DNA from: Streptomyces nigrescens
GTDB lineage: Bacteria > Actinomycetota > Actinomycetes > Streptomycetales > Streptomycetaceae
Length of the DNA: 64,000 nt
NCBI GenBank assembly: GCA_024349765.1
Contig: AP026073.1
Span: forward strand, 5,332,001 to 5,396,000
Reading direction: 5' to 3'
In this document: positions 7,632 through 16,643 of the stretch, piece by piece
Layout of the letters: each line of letters begins with the position of its first letter
Position numbering within the stretch: the stretch's first letter is position 1
Notes under the pieces: model-generated
Database searches by the model: none
The model's input: the letters and a program-made list of their open reading frames with translations, nothing else
What the model was told of the DNA's origin: nothing
Position numbers and translations under genes: made by a program

Positions 7632-8840
7632 TCAGGTGGTGTAGACCGCGTTGACCCGCACGTAGCCGGCGGACAGATCGCAGCCGTAGACGGTCGCCTC
7701 GGCGGTTCCGAGGCCGAGGGTGATGGTGATCGAGACCTCGGACTGCCGCATGGCGTCGGTGAGCGCGTCGAGGGTCTGCGGCGTGGGCTCCTCGGGATAC
7801 ACCTCGATGCCGCCGAACGCGACCGTGACGCGGTCCGGTGTGATGTCGCGATCGCGGTCCTCGGTGTTCTTGCCGATGGCCATCACCACCCGGCCCCAGT
7901 TGGGATCGGCGCCGTGTACGGCCGTCTTGACCAGGGGTGAGTTCACCACGCTCTTGGCGATGCGCCGGGCCTGGGCCTCGTCCCGCGCCCGGCCGACCGT
8001 GACGCGCAGGAGCTTGGTCGCGCCCTCCCCGTCGCTCGCGAGCTGCCGGGTGAGGTCCAGGCACAGGTCGGTGAGCGCCGCGGTGAACTCCGCGAGGTCG
8101 ACCGGCCCGGCCGCGCCGTTGGCGAGGACCGCGACGGTGTCGGAGGTGGAGGTGTCGGTGTCGACGCTCAGGCAGTGGAAGGACCGGTCGACGGCGGTGC
8201 GCAGCGCCGTGTCCAGGTCGTCCGCCGGCAGTTCGGCGTCGGTGAAGAGGTAGGCCAGCATCGTGGCCATGTCGGGCTCCAGCATGCCGACGCCCTTGGC
8301 GACACCGACGATCCGCGCGGCGCCGACCGCACGGACGGCGGTCTTCGGGCGGGTGTCGGTGGTCATCATGGCGCGGGCCACGTCCAGCGGCCCGGCCCCG
8401 AAGGCTTCGGGGCCGCGTCCGGCGGCGGCGTCGAAATGGGCGCGGATCGTGTCCATCGGCAGCGGGCGCCCGATGACTCCGGTGGAGCCGATGAGCACGT
8501 GACGGTCGTCGATGCCCAGGAGGGCGGCGACCCGCCCGACGACTTCGGCGGCGTTGGCCTCGCCCTGGCGCCCGGTGGCGACGTTCGCGTTCTGCGCGAG
8601 CGTGGTGACGGCACGCAGGTCCCGCCCGGCGGCGTGCGCGCGGCTGAGCACCACGGCGGGTCCGGCGAAGAGGCTGCGGGTGAACATGGCGGCACTGACC
8701 GCCGGACGGTCCGAGGCGACGACCGAGATGTCATCGCCCTGGTCGCGCAGTCCGCCGTGACCGGTGTAGGCGCGGAATCCGCGCGGCCAGGAGAGGGCGC
8801 CGGCCTCGCCCCCGGACGCCGATGCATGAATATTCGTCAT
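7632..8840 (-). CDS. argJ: Glutamate/ornithine N-acetyltransferase (ArgJ/OAT2-like), stand-alone
   Basis: A 402-residue ArgJ-family enzyme that moves an acetyl group from N-acetylornithine to glutamate. The autoprocessing site is visible as GVGMLEPDMATMLAY, where cleavage before the Thr in MAT(M) yields two subunits and the Thr becomes the nucleophile. IMTTDTRPK-like (MMTTDTRPKTA), DTDTSTSDT and the C-terminal YGCDLSAGYVRVNAVYTT are typical. It is not beside argC, argB or argD. From memory, the sequence style is closer to OAT2 of the clavulanic acid cluster than to housekeeping ArgJ, but no clavam genes are present. The chosen start lacks a Shine-Dalgarno site and has an AT-rich box (taaatat) about 10 bases upstream, suggesting a leaderless message. 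Confidence 0.88.
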   Translation of the reverse strand: MTNIHASASGGEAGALSWPRGFRAYTGHGGLRDQGDDISVVASDRPAVSAAMFTRSLFAGPAVVLSRAHAAGRDLRAVTTLAQNANVATGRQGEANAAEVVGRVAALLGIDDRHVLIGSTGVIGRPLPMDTIRAHFDAAAGRGPEAFGAGPLDVARAMMTTDTRPKTAVRAVGAARIVGVAKGVGMLEPDMATMLAYLFTDAELPADDLDTALRTAVDRSFHCLSVDTDTSTSDTVAVLANGAAGPVDLAEFTAALTDLCLDLTRQLASDGEGATKLLRVTVGRARDEAQARRIAKSVVNSPLVKTAVHGADPNWGRVVMAIGKNTEDRDRDITPDRVTVAFGGIEVYPEEPTPQTLDALTDAMRQSEVSITITLGLGTAEATVYGCDLSAGYVRVNAVYTT

Positions 8841-8842
8841 GC
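8824..8842 (-). promoter_or_regulatory. Candidate operator over the argJ-like start codon
   Basis: The inverted repeat GCATGA-7-TCATGC (8824-8829, 8837-8842) includes the start codon and looks like an ARG-box half-site pair (TGAATATTC core). AT-rich bases continue to 8855. ArgR control is inference. Confidence 0.35.
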
Positions 8843-8960
8843 GGCATATATTTACGCCGAGGAGTGGGGCCGTCCAGTGATTTACGGACCACCGGACGGT
8901 CCCTGGATCACCGAACGACCCCACTCACCCCGGGTGACACACCTCAAGGCTGACGGCGAG

Positions 8961-10625
8961 TCAGCGCGCTACCTTCCCCGCCTCTTTCGCCGCCGCCTTC
9001 CCGACTTCCTCCGCCAGCCGTTCGCGCAGTTCGACCTTGCGGACCTTGCCGCTGACGGTCATCGGGAAGGCGTCGAGGATCTCCAGGTAGCGCGGCACCT
9101 TGTAGTGGGCCAGGCGGGAGCGGCAGTAGCGGGCCAACTCGTCGCGGGTGAGCGGGTCCTGGGGATCGCGGAGGATGACGCAGGCGGCGATCTCCTCGCC
9201 GTACTTCTCGTCGGGGACGCCGACCACCTGGACGTCGGCGATCTTGGGGTGGGTGTAGAGGAACTCCTCGATCTCCCGCGGGTAGACGTTCTCACCGCCC
9301 CTGATGATCATGTCCTTGATGCGGCCGACGATCCGGACGTAACCGTCGTCGTTCATCACCGCGAGGTCCCCGGTGTGCATCCAGCGGGCCGGGTCGATGA
9401 CCTCGTCGGTGCGCTCGGGGTCCTCCCAGTAGCCGAGCATCACGCTGTAGCCGCGGGTGCACAGCTCACCCGGGGTGCCGCGCGGGACGGTCACCCCGCT
9501 CGCCGGGTCGACGACCTTGACCTCGATGTGCGGCAGCACCCGTCCCACCGTCGCGGTGCGGTGCTCCAGGTCGTCGTCGCGCCGGGTCTGGGTGGAGACC
9601 GGCGAGGTCTCGGTCATGCCGTAGCAGATGGAGACCTCGGCCATGTGCATCTCGGAGACCACCCGCTTCATGACCTCCTCGGGGCAGGGCGATCCCGCCA
9701 TGATGCCGGTGCGCAGGGAGGTCAGGTCGTAGCCGGCGAAGTCCGGGTGGTTGAGCTCGGCGATGAACATCGTGGGCACGCCGTAGAGCGAGGTGCAGCG
9801 CTCGTCCTGGACGGCCTGCAGGGTGGCGCCGGCGTCGAAGGCGGGGGCCGGGATGACGATGCAGCCGCCGTGCGAGGTGATGCCGAGGTTGCCCATGACC
9901 ATGCCGAAGCAGTGGTAGAAGGGCACCGGCAGACAGACCCGGTCCGCTTCGGTGTAGCCGAGCGTCTCGGCCACCCAGTAGCCGTTGTTGAGGATGTTGT
10001 GGTGCGAGAGGGTGGCGCCCTTGGGGAAGCCGGTGGTGCCCGAGGTGTACTGGATGTTGACCGGGTCGTCCGCGGTGAGTGCCTTCTCGCACTCGGCGAG
10101 CCGGGTGTGCGGGACGCCGGCGCCGGCGGCCAGCAGCCCGCCCCAGGTGGGGTCGCCGATGTAGACCACATCGCGCAGCGCCGGGCTCTCGGCGCGGACC
10201 TGCTCGATCATCCGGCGGTAGTCGCTCGTCTTGTGCCGGGGCACGGAGACCAGGACCGTGATGCCGGCCTGCTGGAGGACGTAGGCCAACTCGTGCACCC
10301 GGTAGGCCGGGTTGACGTTGACGAGGATGGCGCCGATCTTGGCGGTGGCGTACTGGACGAGCACCCATTCGGCGCAGTTGGGCGCCCAGATGCCGACCCG
10401 GTCGCCCTTGCCGACCCCCTTGGCGAGCAGGCCGAGCGCCACCTCGTCGACGGCCCGGCCGAGTTCGGCGTAGGTCCAGCGGCGGCCGCTGGCCACCTCG
10501 ACCAGCGCCTCACGGTCACCGCACCGGGCGATGGTGCGGGCCAGGTCGGCGCCGATGGTGTGCCCGAGCAGCGGCCGCTCGGCGGCCCCGCTGGCGTACG
10601 ACAGCTCCTGGTGCGACGGGCTCAT
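8961..10625 (-). CDS. AMP-dependent acyl-CoA synthetase
   Basis: A 554-residue ANL-superfamily ligase that activates a carboxylic acid with ATP and then CoA. The P-loop [12 protein letters not shown] (about residue 200), the A5 motif YGMTETSP, the A8 hinge [21 protein letters not shown] and the A10 Lys ([14 protein letters not shown]) are all present, so the enzyme looks active. The pattern is that of fatty-acyl-CoA synthetases of the FadD3/AMP-binding type. A strong Shine-Dalgarno GGGAGGAG precedes the ATG. Its start overlaps the stop codon of an upstream ligase remnant (ATGA), indicating an ancestral operon of two ligases. Confidence 0.93.
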   Translation of the reverse strand: MSPSHQELSYASGAAERPLLGHTIGADLARTIARCGDREALVEVASGRRWTYAELGRAVDEVALGLLAKGVGKGDRVGIWAPNCAEWVLVQYATAKIGAILVNVNPAYRVHELAYVLQQAGITVLVSVPRHKTSDYRRMIEQVRAESPALRDVVYIGDPTWGGLLAAGAGVPHTRLAECEKALTADDPVNIQYTSGTTGFPKGATLSHHNILNNGYWVAETLGYTEADRVCLPVPFYHCFGMVMGNLGITSHGGCIVIPAPAFDAGATLQAVQDERCTSLYGVPTMFIAELNHPDFAGYDLTSLRTGIMAGSPCPEEVMKRVVSEMHMAEVSICYGMTETSPVSTQTRRDDDLEHRTATVGRVLPHIEVKVVDPASGVTVPRGTPGELCTRGYSVMLGYWEDPERTDEVIDPARWMHTGDLAVMNDDGYVRIVGRIKDMIIRGGENVYPREIEEFLYTHPKIADVQVVGVPDEKYGEEIAACVILRDPQDPLTRDELARYCRSRLAHYKVPRYLEILDAFPMTVSGKVRKVELRERLAEEVGKAAAKEAGKVAR

Positions 10626-10798
10626 CGGTGGTTCTCCTCCCAGTACGCGGCACCGCCGTCGCCCGGCGCGGTGCGCGCGGGCGGTTCACTGCGGCTGAGG
10701 GTGCCGGGGACGGTCTTCGGCAGGTCGGCGAACTCCAGCCGCCGGATGCGCTTGTAGGGGGCCAGGACTTCACGGGAGTGCCCGGAGAGCGTGTTCAT
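10622..10798 (-). pseudogene. C-terminal remnant of a second AMP-dependent acyl-CoA ligase
   Basis: This minus-strand frame, open from 11053 to 10622, carries near its end a segment REVLAPYKRIRRLEF then LPKTVPGTLSR. This is the A10 region of AMP-dependent ligases (usual form APYKRxRxxEFVDELPKTxSGKIRR). The catalytic lysine position reads GTLSR in place of GKIRR, and everything N-terminal to it is lost; upstream codons (10800-11053) show no ligase similarity. The stop codon overlaps the ATG of the intact synthetase, which explains why the fragment persists: it carries that gene's ribosome-binding site. Confidence 0.6.
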
Positions 10799-11108
10799 GG
10801 TCTCCGGGCATCTCGGGCGGGGACCGGTGCGTCCCCGTCGTTCAAAGGGCGGAAGCGTCACTCCGCCCTCCGGTGGCGCCTCCCCCGGCGCCTCCACCAC
10901 TGCGTTCATCGGCTGCTCCCAGAAGCCCGACATCGGCCATCGCTGCACTACACCGCAAGGTTGCCCGCCGGAGGGGACGAGCCACTCCAAGGACACCCGG
11001 TGCGCGCCGTGTACAGGATGGCGTCCGGCGCGCCCGGACGGGGTCACAACCACCCATCCGTTCGCTCCGCGAAGAAAAGTTCGAGCTCATCCGGGCCCGG
11101 GCAGCGGA

Positions 11109-11148
11109 CGGCCTCGGCGCCTCGCTGCGGGCGGGTGCGCCGAGGCCG
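11109..11148 (-). terminator. Terminator after the adenosine-deaminase-like gene
   Basis: A perfect 12-bp inverted repeat (CGGCCTCGGCGC at 11109-11120, complement at 11137-11148) with a 16-base loop, 13 bases beyond the stop of the minus-strand gene. The stretch 10800-11108 holds no supported gene. Confidence 0.65.
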
Positions 11149-11161
11149 AGGGAGGGGGCGG

Positions 11162-12751
11162 TCAGCGGTGGGTGGTGAAGCGCCGCTCGAAGGAGGCGAA
11201 GCCGGCTTCCTGCCGCCACTGGACGGCCGCCTTGGGACTGGACGCGAGCAACTGCCGGCAGGCGGCACCGGGCGAGCCGTTGCCCGGGAACCGGCCGCGG
11301 CAGGCGTCGACGACGTGGTAGCCGTCCCGCGTCGGGTTGCCCCGCCACAGGCTGCGGCCGGGCAGGAAGGCGTACTGCAGGGAGGCCCGGGCCAGGTCCT
11401 TCAGATCGCCGTAGCCGAGGTGGTACGTCGTGGCGGCGTACCGGTACTCGTGGGAGATGTCGATACGGGAGATGCCGGGGTCGTCGGTGGCCAGCACGAT
11501 CGGCACCCCGTACGCGCGGTAGGTCGTGAAGGGGTGCTCGGCGCCCTTGACGCCGAGGATCTGGGCGTTGCTGGTGAAGGGCACCTCGACGGCCACCTGG
11601 CGGGCGGCCATGGTCCTCGCCAGTTCCTGCCAGTCGTCCTCGTGGACCAGGTCGACGCCGTGGCCGATGCGTTCGGCGTGGGCGATCGTGACGGCCTGGT
11701 TGATGTGGAACCTCAGGTCCTCCGGTTTGACCAGGCCCGGCCACAGCTCGCCGGCGTGCAGGGTGAGGTGGGCGCGCGGATACCTGCGGTGCAGGAAGTC
11801 GAGCATCCGCATCTGCAGGGTGTAGTTGCGCAGCGAGCTGTCCCAGTCCTCGGGCGCCACCAGGTTGACCGCGGTGAACCGCGGGTCCCGCTCGGCCAGC
11901 CGCATGCCGAGCTCCATCTGCGTGAAGACCCGCTCGGGGCTGCTGCCCCGGGACACCTGGGCGTTCCAGCGCACGGTCAGCCGGCAGCCGGGTGCCGGAC
12001 GGGAGGTACCGCAGTGCGAGGTGGCACGGAACTCGGCGTCCGCGTCGTCGGCCTCCTTGCGGGCGGTGGCCACCAGACGGTCCAGCTTGCCGTCGGCGAC
12101 CAGGGCCCGGTGCATACGACCGAAGTCGTCGTCCCAACCGACCTGGTCGGCAAGGTGCTTGGCCTCCTCGGAGGCGGGGGTGACCAGCGTCTCCAGATAG
12201 AACTGGTTCTGCGCGACGATGTCGTCGGCGACCCGCGACAGCAGCTTGCCGCGGTGGCGCCAGGTCACCTCCCCGAACTTCCCGAAGGCGTCGAAGAAGT
12301 GGTCGTGGCCCGACTGGCCCGGCGGGAAGTCCTGCATGGACCAGGCCCGCACCAGCGCGTCATGGAACGCCCGGTCGGTCCGGGCGTCCGCGGCCGGCCG
12401 CTTCCCCGGACCGCACGGCGGGACGACCGCGGTCATCGTCTTCTCGTCGATGCACAGTCCGTCCTCGGCGGCGAGTGCGATCAGGTACTCGGTGGGGACG
12501 GCGCCGGACAGGTGGTTGTGCAGATCACCGCCCTTGGGCAGGCGCCGGAAGAAATCGCGGAGCCGGGCCGGCTCCTGGCGGATGGACTCCAGATAGGCGG
12601 CGGTACGCGCCTCGGCCGCGGTGCGCGGACGGGCGGAAGTCGACGCTGGTGTACGGGAGTTGGCCGGCTGGGCGGCGGCGGGTAGGGCGGACACGAGCGA
12701 CAGCATGCTGAGGGTGGCCAGACCGGCCCGAAGAGCACGGCGACGGTCCAT
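11162..12751 (-). CDS. Exported adenosine deaminase-like metal-dependent hydrolase
   Basis: A 529-residue protein with a signal region MDRRRALRAGLATLSMLSL...ALPAAAQ, an RR pair plus hydrophobic stretch that fits a Tat or Sec signal. The mature part has the adenosine-deaminase zinc motifs in order: DLHNHLSGA (HxH), LTLHAGE, ERIGHGVDLVHE, and LATDDPGIS. The length and the insertion after the first motif resemble extracellular ADGF/CECR1-type deaminases more than the 340-residue cytoplasmic enzyme. The expected reaction is adenosine to inosine outside the cell. The start at 12751 is preferred over 12784 because the latter lies inside a perfect palindrome. Confidence 0.85.
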   Translation of the reverse strand: MDRRRALRAGLATLSMLSLVSALPAAAQPANSRTPASTSARPRTAAEARTAAYLESIRQEPARLRDFFRRLPKGGDLHNHLSGAVPTEYLIALAAEDGLCIDEKTMTAVVPPCGPGKRPAADARTDRAFHDALVRAWSMQDFPPGQSGHDHFFDAFGKFGEVTWRHRGKLLSRVADDIVAQNQFYLETLVTPASEEAKHLADQVGWDDDFGRMHRALVADGKLDRLVATARKEADDADAEFRATSHCGTSRPAPGCRLTVRWNAQVSRGSSPERVFTQMELGMRLAERDPRFTAVNLVAPEDWDSSLRNYTLQMRMLDFLHRRYPRAHLTLHAGELWPGLVKPEDLRFHINQAVTIAHAERIGHGVDLVHEDDWQELARTMAARQVAVEVPFTSNAQILGVKGAEHPFTTYRAYGVPIVLATDDPGISRIDISHEYRYAATTYHLGYGDLKDLARASLQYAFLPGRSLWRGNPTRDGYHVVDACRGRFPGNGSPGAACRQLLASSPKAAVQWRQEAGFASFERRFTTHR

Positions 12752-12753
12752 GG

Positions 12754-12790
12754 CACGATGGCGATCACCATTCACGATCGCCATCGTGAA
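12754..12790 (-). promoter_or_regulatory. Overlapping palindromes upstream of the adenosine-deaminase-like gene
   Basis: CACGATGGCGATC (12754-12766) and GATCGCCATCGTG (12776-12788) are perfect 13-bp complements with a 9-base spacer. A second palindrome TTCACGAT-CGCC-ATCGTGAA (12771-12790) shares its right half. The structure begins 3 bases upstream of the start codon. It could be an operator or a translational hairpin. The family of the regulator is unknown. Confidence 0.55.
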
Positions 12791-12887
12791 GGCACGACGA
12801 GGCCGCGCGAAGCCCCTTTTCGGCAAGTTACCCCGGACGAGACCCGCACACGTGACGCCTGAGGCGCACGTGGCCGCGGGACGGCGC

Positions 12888-13811
12888 TCAGCCGGCGGTG
12901 CCGAGGAGCAGCGGCGGCTCTGCCCGGTACCGTCCCGGGGCGGTGCCGTATTCCCGCTTGAAGGCCTTGGCGAACGCGAACTCCGAGGCGTAGCCGGTGC
13001 GTTGGGCGATGACGCGGAGCGGCTGGTCCCCCTCGCGCAGCAGGCGGCCGGCCAGGGTCAGCCGCCACCACGTCAGATAGCCGAGCGGCGGCTCGCCGAC
13101 GAGGGCGGTGAACCGTTTGGCGAAGGCCGCCCGGGACAGGCCCGCCACCGCGCCCAGTTCCTCCACCGTCCAGGGGCGGGCCGGATCGTGGTGGATCGCG
13201 CTCAGCGCCCGCCCGATCGCCGGGTCCCGCAGCGCCACCGCCCAGCCGTTCGTCGCCTTGGCGTGTTCCTCGTACCAGGCCCGCAGGATGTACAGCAGGG
13301 CGGTGTCGAGCAGGCCGCAGACGGCGGCCTCCGCCCCGGGCCGGGGGTGCGCCGTCTCGGTGCGGAGCAGGTCCAGCACCGCGCCCAACGGCCGGCCCTG
13401 GGTGGGCAGCCGGACCACGCCGGGCAGGCAGGTCAGCAGCGGGTGGGGGCGGGACCGGTTCAGGCGGTAGGCGCCGCAGAGCGTCAGCGTGCGGGGCGTT
13501 CCGTCGTCGGGGGTGTCCGGGCCGGACGGCCAGGAGCCGTCCGGGTTCTGCCGGACCTCGACCAGCGGGGTGCCGGGGTCGTCGGCCAGGCCGTGGGCGA
13601 TGCCGTGGACGAACGCGAGGTCACCGGCGGTGAGCCGGAGGGGCGCGCTGCCGTCCTCGGGCAGCACCCAGCAGGAGCCCTCCAGTACGGCGTGGAACCC
13701 GACGCCGGTCGTGGCCGGGAAGCGCTGGCCCCACGCACCGTGCCGCTGCTTGCGGGAGGCGTGTGGCCGCCCGGCGCGCATCGCGGTGATCGCGTCGCTG
13801 AGTACGTCCAT
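12888..13811 (-). CDS. AraC-family regulator (cupin_6 N-terminus)
   Basis: A 307-residue regulator. The N-terminal half (FHAVLEGSCWVLPEDG, LTAGDLAFVHGIAHGL) is the cupin_6 ligand domain. The C-terminal 100 residues hold two HTHs: WTVEELGAVAGLSRAAFAKRF, then GEPPLGYLTWWRL and the second HTH IAQRTGYASEFAFAKAFKREYG. This subgroup often controls a divergent oxidoreductase gene, as here (the quinone oxidoreductase 163 bp away). The start MDVLSDAITAMRAGRP is chosen by similarity to relatives. Confidence 0.92.
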   Translation of the reverse strand: MDVLSDAITAMRAGRPHASRKQRHGAWGQRFPATTGVGFHAVLEGSCWVLPEDGSAPLRLTAGDLAFVHGIAHGLADDPGTPLVEVRQNPDGSWPSGPDTPDDGTPRTLTLCGAYRLNRSRPHPLLTCLPGVVRLPTQGRPLGAVLDLLRTETAHPRPGAEAAVCGLLDTALLYILRAWYEEHAKATNGWAVALRDPAIGRALSAIHHDPARPWTVEELGAVAGLSRAAFAKRFTALVGEPPLGYLTWWRLTLAGRLLREGDQPLRVIAQRTGYASEFAFAKAFKREYGTAPGRYRAEPPLLLGTAG

Positions 13812-13911
13812 GCCGGTGAGCGTACCGAGGAGACGCCCGCACATGATCGCGAGACGTTGCGGCATGGGCCCGGCGCACGAGCTCTCCGTACGGTGAATCC
13901 GCATCCACGAA

Positions 13912-13926
13912 GGAGAGGAAATCTCC
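13912..13926. promoter_or_regulatory. Inverted repeat in the AraC/oxidoreductase divergent region
   Basis: GGAGA-GGAAA-TCTCC sits between the divergent regulator and oxidoreductase genes, with imperfect extension (cgaa/ttcg) on both sides. A candidate operator, weak support. Confidence 0.25.
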
Positions 13927-13974
13927 CGCTTCGTCGGTGATGTACGCACTCCCCATGACAGAAATGGATTCACG

Positions 13975-14967
13975 GTGATGATGGCCCAACACGTGGTGTT
14001 CGACGAGCTCGGCGGCCCGGAGGTGCTGCGGATCGAGGAGGTGGAACTCGGCGAGCCCGGTCCGGGCGAGGTGCTGCTCCGGGTGGACGCGCTCGGCCTC
14101 AACCGGGCGGAGGCGCTGTTCCGTTCCGGCGGCTACTACTACCAGCCCACCCTGCCGGGGTCCCGGATCGGCTACGAGGCGGCCGGGGAGGTGCTCGCGG
14201 TCGGAGAAGGGGTGACCGGTTTCTCGGTGGGCGACCCGGTGCTGACGGCGGGCACGGGGGGCATGAGCACCAACGGCGTGTACGGCGACCACCTGCGTCT
14301 GCCGGCCGACAGCCTGCTCCGCCGCCCCGGCGACACGGACGCGGCGACCGGGGCCGCCCTCTGGCTGTCGTACAGCACCGCTTACGGCGCGCTGGTGGAG
14401 AAGGGCGGGCTGCGGCCGGGCGACACCGTGCTGATCACCGCCGCCTCCAGCAGCGTGGGCGTGGCGGCGATCCAGATAGCCCGCCACCTCGGCGCGATCC
14501 CGGTGGCCGTCACCCGCAGCGCGGCGAAGCGGGAGCGTCTGGCGCAGCTCGGCGCGGCCCATGTGATCGCGCTCGACGAGGGCGGGCTGCCCGACCAGGT
14601 CGCCGAGGTCACCGGCGGGCGCGGGGCCGAGATCGTCTTCGACCCGGTGTCCGGTCCCGGACTGGCGGAGGTCGCGCGGGCGGTCGCCCCGGGCGGGCTG
14701 CTGATCGTCTACGGCTGGCTCGACCCGCGGCCGGCACCCCTGCCGCTCAACTGGACCCTGCGCATCCTCGGTTACGGCAACCTCCAGGTGACCGGCGAGC
14801 CGGAGGTACGGCGCCGGGTCCGGCACTTCCTGGACGCCGGCCTACGGGCGGGCACCCTGGCTCCGGTCATCGACCGCACCTTCGCCTTCGAGGAGATCGT
14901 CGAAGCGCACCGCCATCTGGAGTCCAACAGCCAGATCGGCAAGATCGTGGTGACGGTCCGGCACTAG
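13975..14967 (+). CDS. Zinc-independent alcohol dehydrogenase/NADPH:quinone oxidoreductase
   Basis: A 330-residue MDR-superfamily protein. It has the GroES-like N-terminal domain (VFDELGGPEVLRIEEVELGEPGPGEV) and a Rossmann domain with AASSSVGVAAIQIARHLGA (about residue 155), a form of the AxxGxxG cofactor motif. Structural zinc cysteines are absent, as expected for quinone oxidoreductases that use NADPH. The end EAHRHLESNSQIGKIVVTV is typical. Three adjacent start codons (13975 GTG, 13978 and 13981 ATG) are possible. Control by the divergent AraC protein is inference from position. Confidence 0.9.
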   Translation: MMMAQHVVFDELGGPEVLRIEEVELGEPGPGEVLLRVDALGLNRAEALFRSGGYYYQPTLPGSRIGYEAAGEVLAVGEGVTGFSVGDPVLTAGTGGMSTNGVYGDHLRLPADSLLRRPGDTDAATGAALWLSYSTAYGALVEKGGLRPGDTVLITAASSSVGVAAIQIARHLGAIPVAVTRSAAKRERLAQLGAAHVIALDEGGLPDQVAEVTGGRGAEIVFDPVSGPGLAEVARAVAPGGLLIVYGWLDPRPAPLPLNWTLRILGYGNLQVTGEPEVRRRVRHFLDAGLRAGTLAPVIDRTFAFEEIVEAHRHLESNSQIGKIVVTVRH

Positions 14968-15060
14968 GTTCCCCGGGGCAAGGGTGGGACGGCGCGACGC
15001 GAGGTGTCCCCCGAGGCCGCCGCGTCCGCCCCACCGGGAGCAACAGGCGCCCCTCTCCCC

Positions 15061-16602
15061 TCAGTTGACCCCCCGCTCGACCCCGGCCCAATACGGCTGG
15101 CGGAGCTTGAACTTCTGGATCTTGCCGGTGGCCGTACGGGGAATGGACTCGCGGAACTCCACGGACGTCGGGGCCTTGTAGCCGGCCATGTGCTGCTTGC
15201 AGTGGGCGATGATGTCGGACTCGTCGGCCGTCGCGCCCTCCGCGAGGACCACCAGGGCCTTGATGGTCTCGCCCCACTTCTCGTGCGGCACACCGATGAC
15301 GGCGACCTCGGCGACCGCCGGGTGACTGAAGATCGTGTCCTCCACCTCGATCGACGACACGTTCTCCCCGCCGGTGATGATCACGTCCTTCTTCCGGTCG
15401 GAGATGGTGAGGTGGCCGTCGCCGGGGTCGAGGGTGCCGCCGTCGCCGGTGTGGAACCAGCCGTCCTCCAAGGCCTCCGCCGTCTCCTCCGGCTTGTCCC
15501 AGTACCCGTCGAGCACCGTGTTGGAGCGGGCCAGTACCTCACCGGACTCCGAGACCTTCAGCTTCACCCCCAGCGCGGGCAACCCCGCACGGGACAGTTT
15601 GCGCGCGCGTTCCTCGGCGGGAAGGGCGGCATCGGCCGGCCGGGTGCGGTTGAAGGTGAGCATCGGGGAGGTCTCGGTCAGGCCGTAGAGCTGGGTGAAC
15701 TCCCAGCCCAGTTCCTCCTGCACGCGCTGGATGGTCCTGGTCGGCGGCGGGGCACCCGCGCAGACGATCCGTACCCGGTCGCGGCCCGGGACCTCGCCCT
15801 CCCAGGTCGCCGCCGCGTCGAGCACCATGTTCCAGACGGCCGGCGCCCCGCACATGAGGGTGACCCCGTGCTCGTCGACGCGCCGCAGGATCTCGGTACC
15901 GTCGACCTTGCGCAGCACCACCTGCTTGACGCCCAGCCCCGCCATCACATACGGCATGCCCCAGCCGTTGCAGTGGAACATCGGCAGGGTGTGGAGGTAC
16001 ACGTCGCCTTCCCACACACGGGTGTGCAGGCCGAAGGTCATGCCGTTGACCCAGATGTTGCGGTGGGTCAGCTGCACGCCCTTGGGGCGGGCGGTGGTAC
16101 CCGACGTGTAGTTGATCGTCGCGGTGGCGTCCTCGTCCGGCTGCGACCACGGGCGCGGCTCGGTCCCGAACCGCATCAGCCCGGCCTCGGTCTGCTCGCC
16201 GAGGACGAAGCGGTGGGGCGCCTTGACCTCGGACAGCCCGGCGTCGAGCTCCGGGTCGACGAGGAGGACCGAGGCGCCGCTCTGCGCCACCACGTAGTCG
16301 ACCTCCTCCGGCTTGAGGCGGAAATTCACCGGGACGCAGATGCGGCCGCTCATCGGCACCGCGAACAACAGCTCCAGCAGACGCGCGGAGTTGTGGCTCG
16401 CCACGGCCACCCGCTCCCCTTCACCGACCCCGAGGGCGTCCAGCCCCGCCTGCCAGGCACGGACCCGTTCGGCGAACCGCCCGTAGCTCGCCACGGGCAC
16501 CGGCGGGGCGGGCTGCTGCGGCTCGTCGACCACCCCGGGACTGTCCCGGAAGCCCAGCTCGGCACGGTCGAGGAAGTCCGCGATCGTCATCGGTGTCCGC
16601 AT
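15061..16602 (-). CDS. Acyl-CoA ligase (long-chain-fatty-acid or related AMP-binding ligase)
   Basis: A 513-residue ANL ligase starting MRTPMTIADFLDRAELGF, with Shine-Dalgarno AGGAGA 7 bases upstream. The adenylation motifs are intact: INYTSGTTARPKGV, LYGLTETSPM, the hinge ISDRKKDVIITGGENVSS and the A10 lysine TATGKIQKFKLR. The style matches fatty-acid or crotonobetaine-type ligases of actinobacteria. The substrate is not determinable. Its upstream region is entirely occupied by a dispersed repeat element beginning about 40 bp before the start codon, so its promoter must lie in the element or beyond it. Confidence 0.92.
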   Translation of the reverse strand: MRTPMTIADFLDRAELGFRDSPGVVDEPQQPAPPVPVASYGRFAERVRAWQAGLDALGVGEGERVAVASHNSARLLELLFAVPMSGRICVPVNFRLKPEEVDYVVAQSGASVLLVDPELDAGLSEVKAPHRFVLGEQTEAGLMRFGTEPRPWSQPDEDATATINYTSGTTARPKGVQLTHRNIWVNGMTFGLHTRVWEGDVYLHTLPMFHCNGWGMPYVMAGLGVKQVVLRKVDGTEILRRVDEHGVTLMCGAPAVWNMVLDAAATWEGEVPGRDRVRIVCAGAPPPTRTIQRVQEELGWEFTQLYGLTETSPMLTFNRTRPADAALPAEERARKLSRAGLPALGVKLKVSESGEVLARSNTVLDGYWDKPEETAEALEDGWFHTGDGGTLDPGDGHLTISDRKKDVIITGGENVSSIEVEDTIFSHPAVAEVAVIGVPHEKWGETIKALVVLAEGATADESDIIAHCKQHMAGYKAPTSVEFRESIPRTATGKIQKFKLRQPYWAGVERGVN

Positions 16603-16643
16603 GTGCGCTCTCCTGTGTTCTACGTCTGCCGAGGGAAGAGCGT

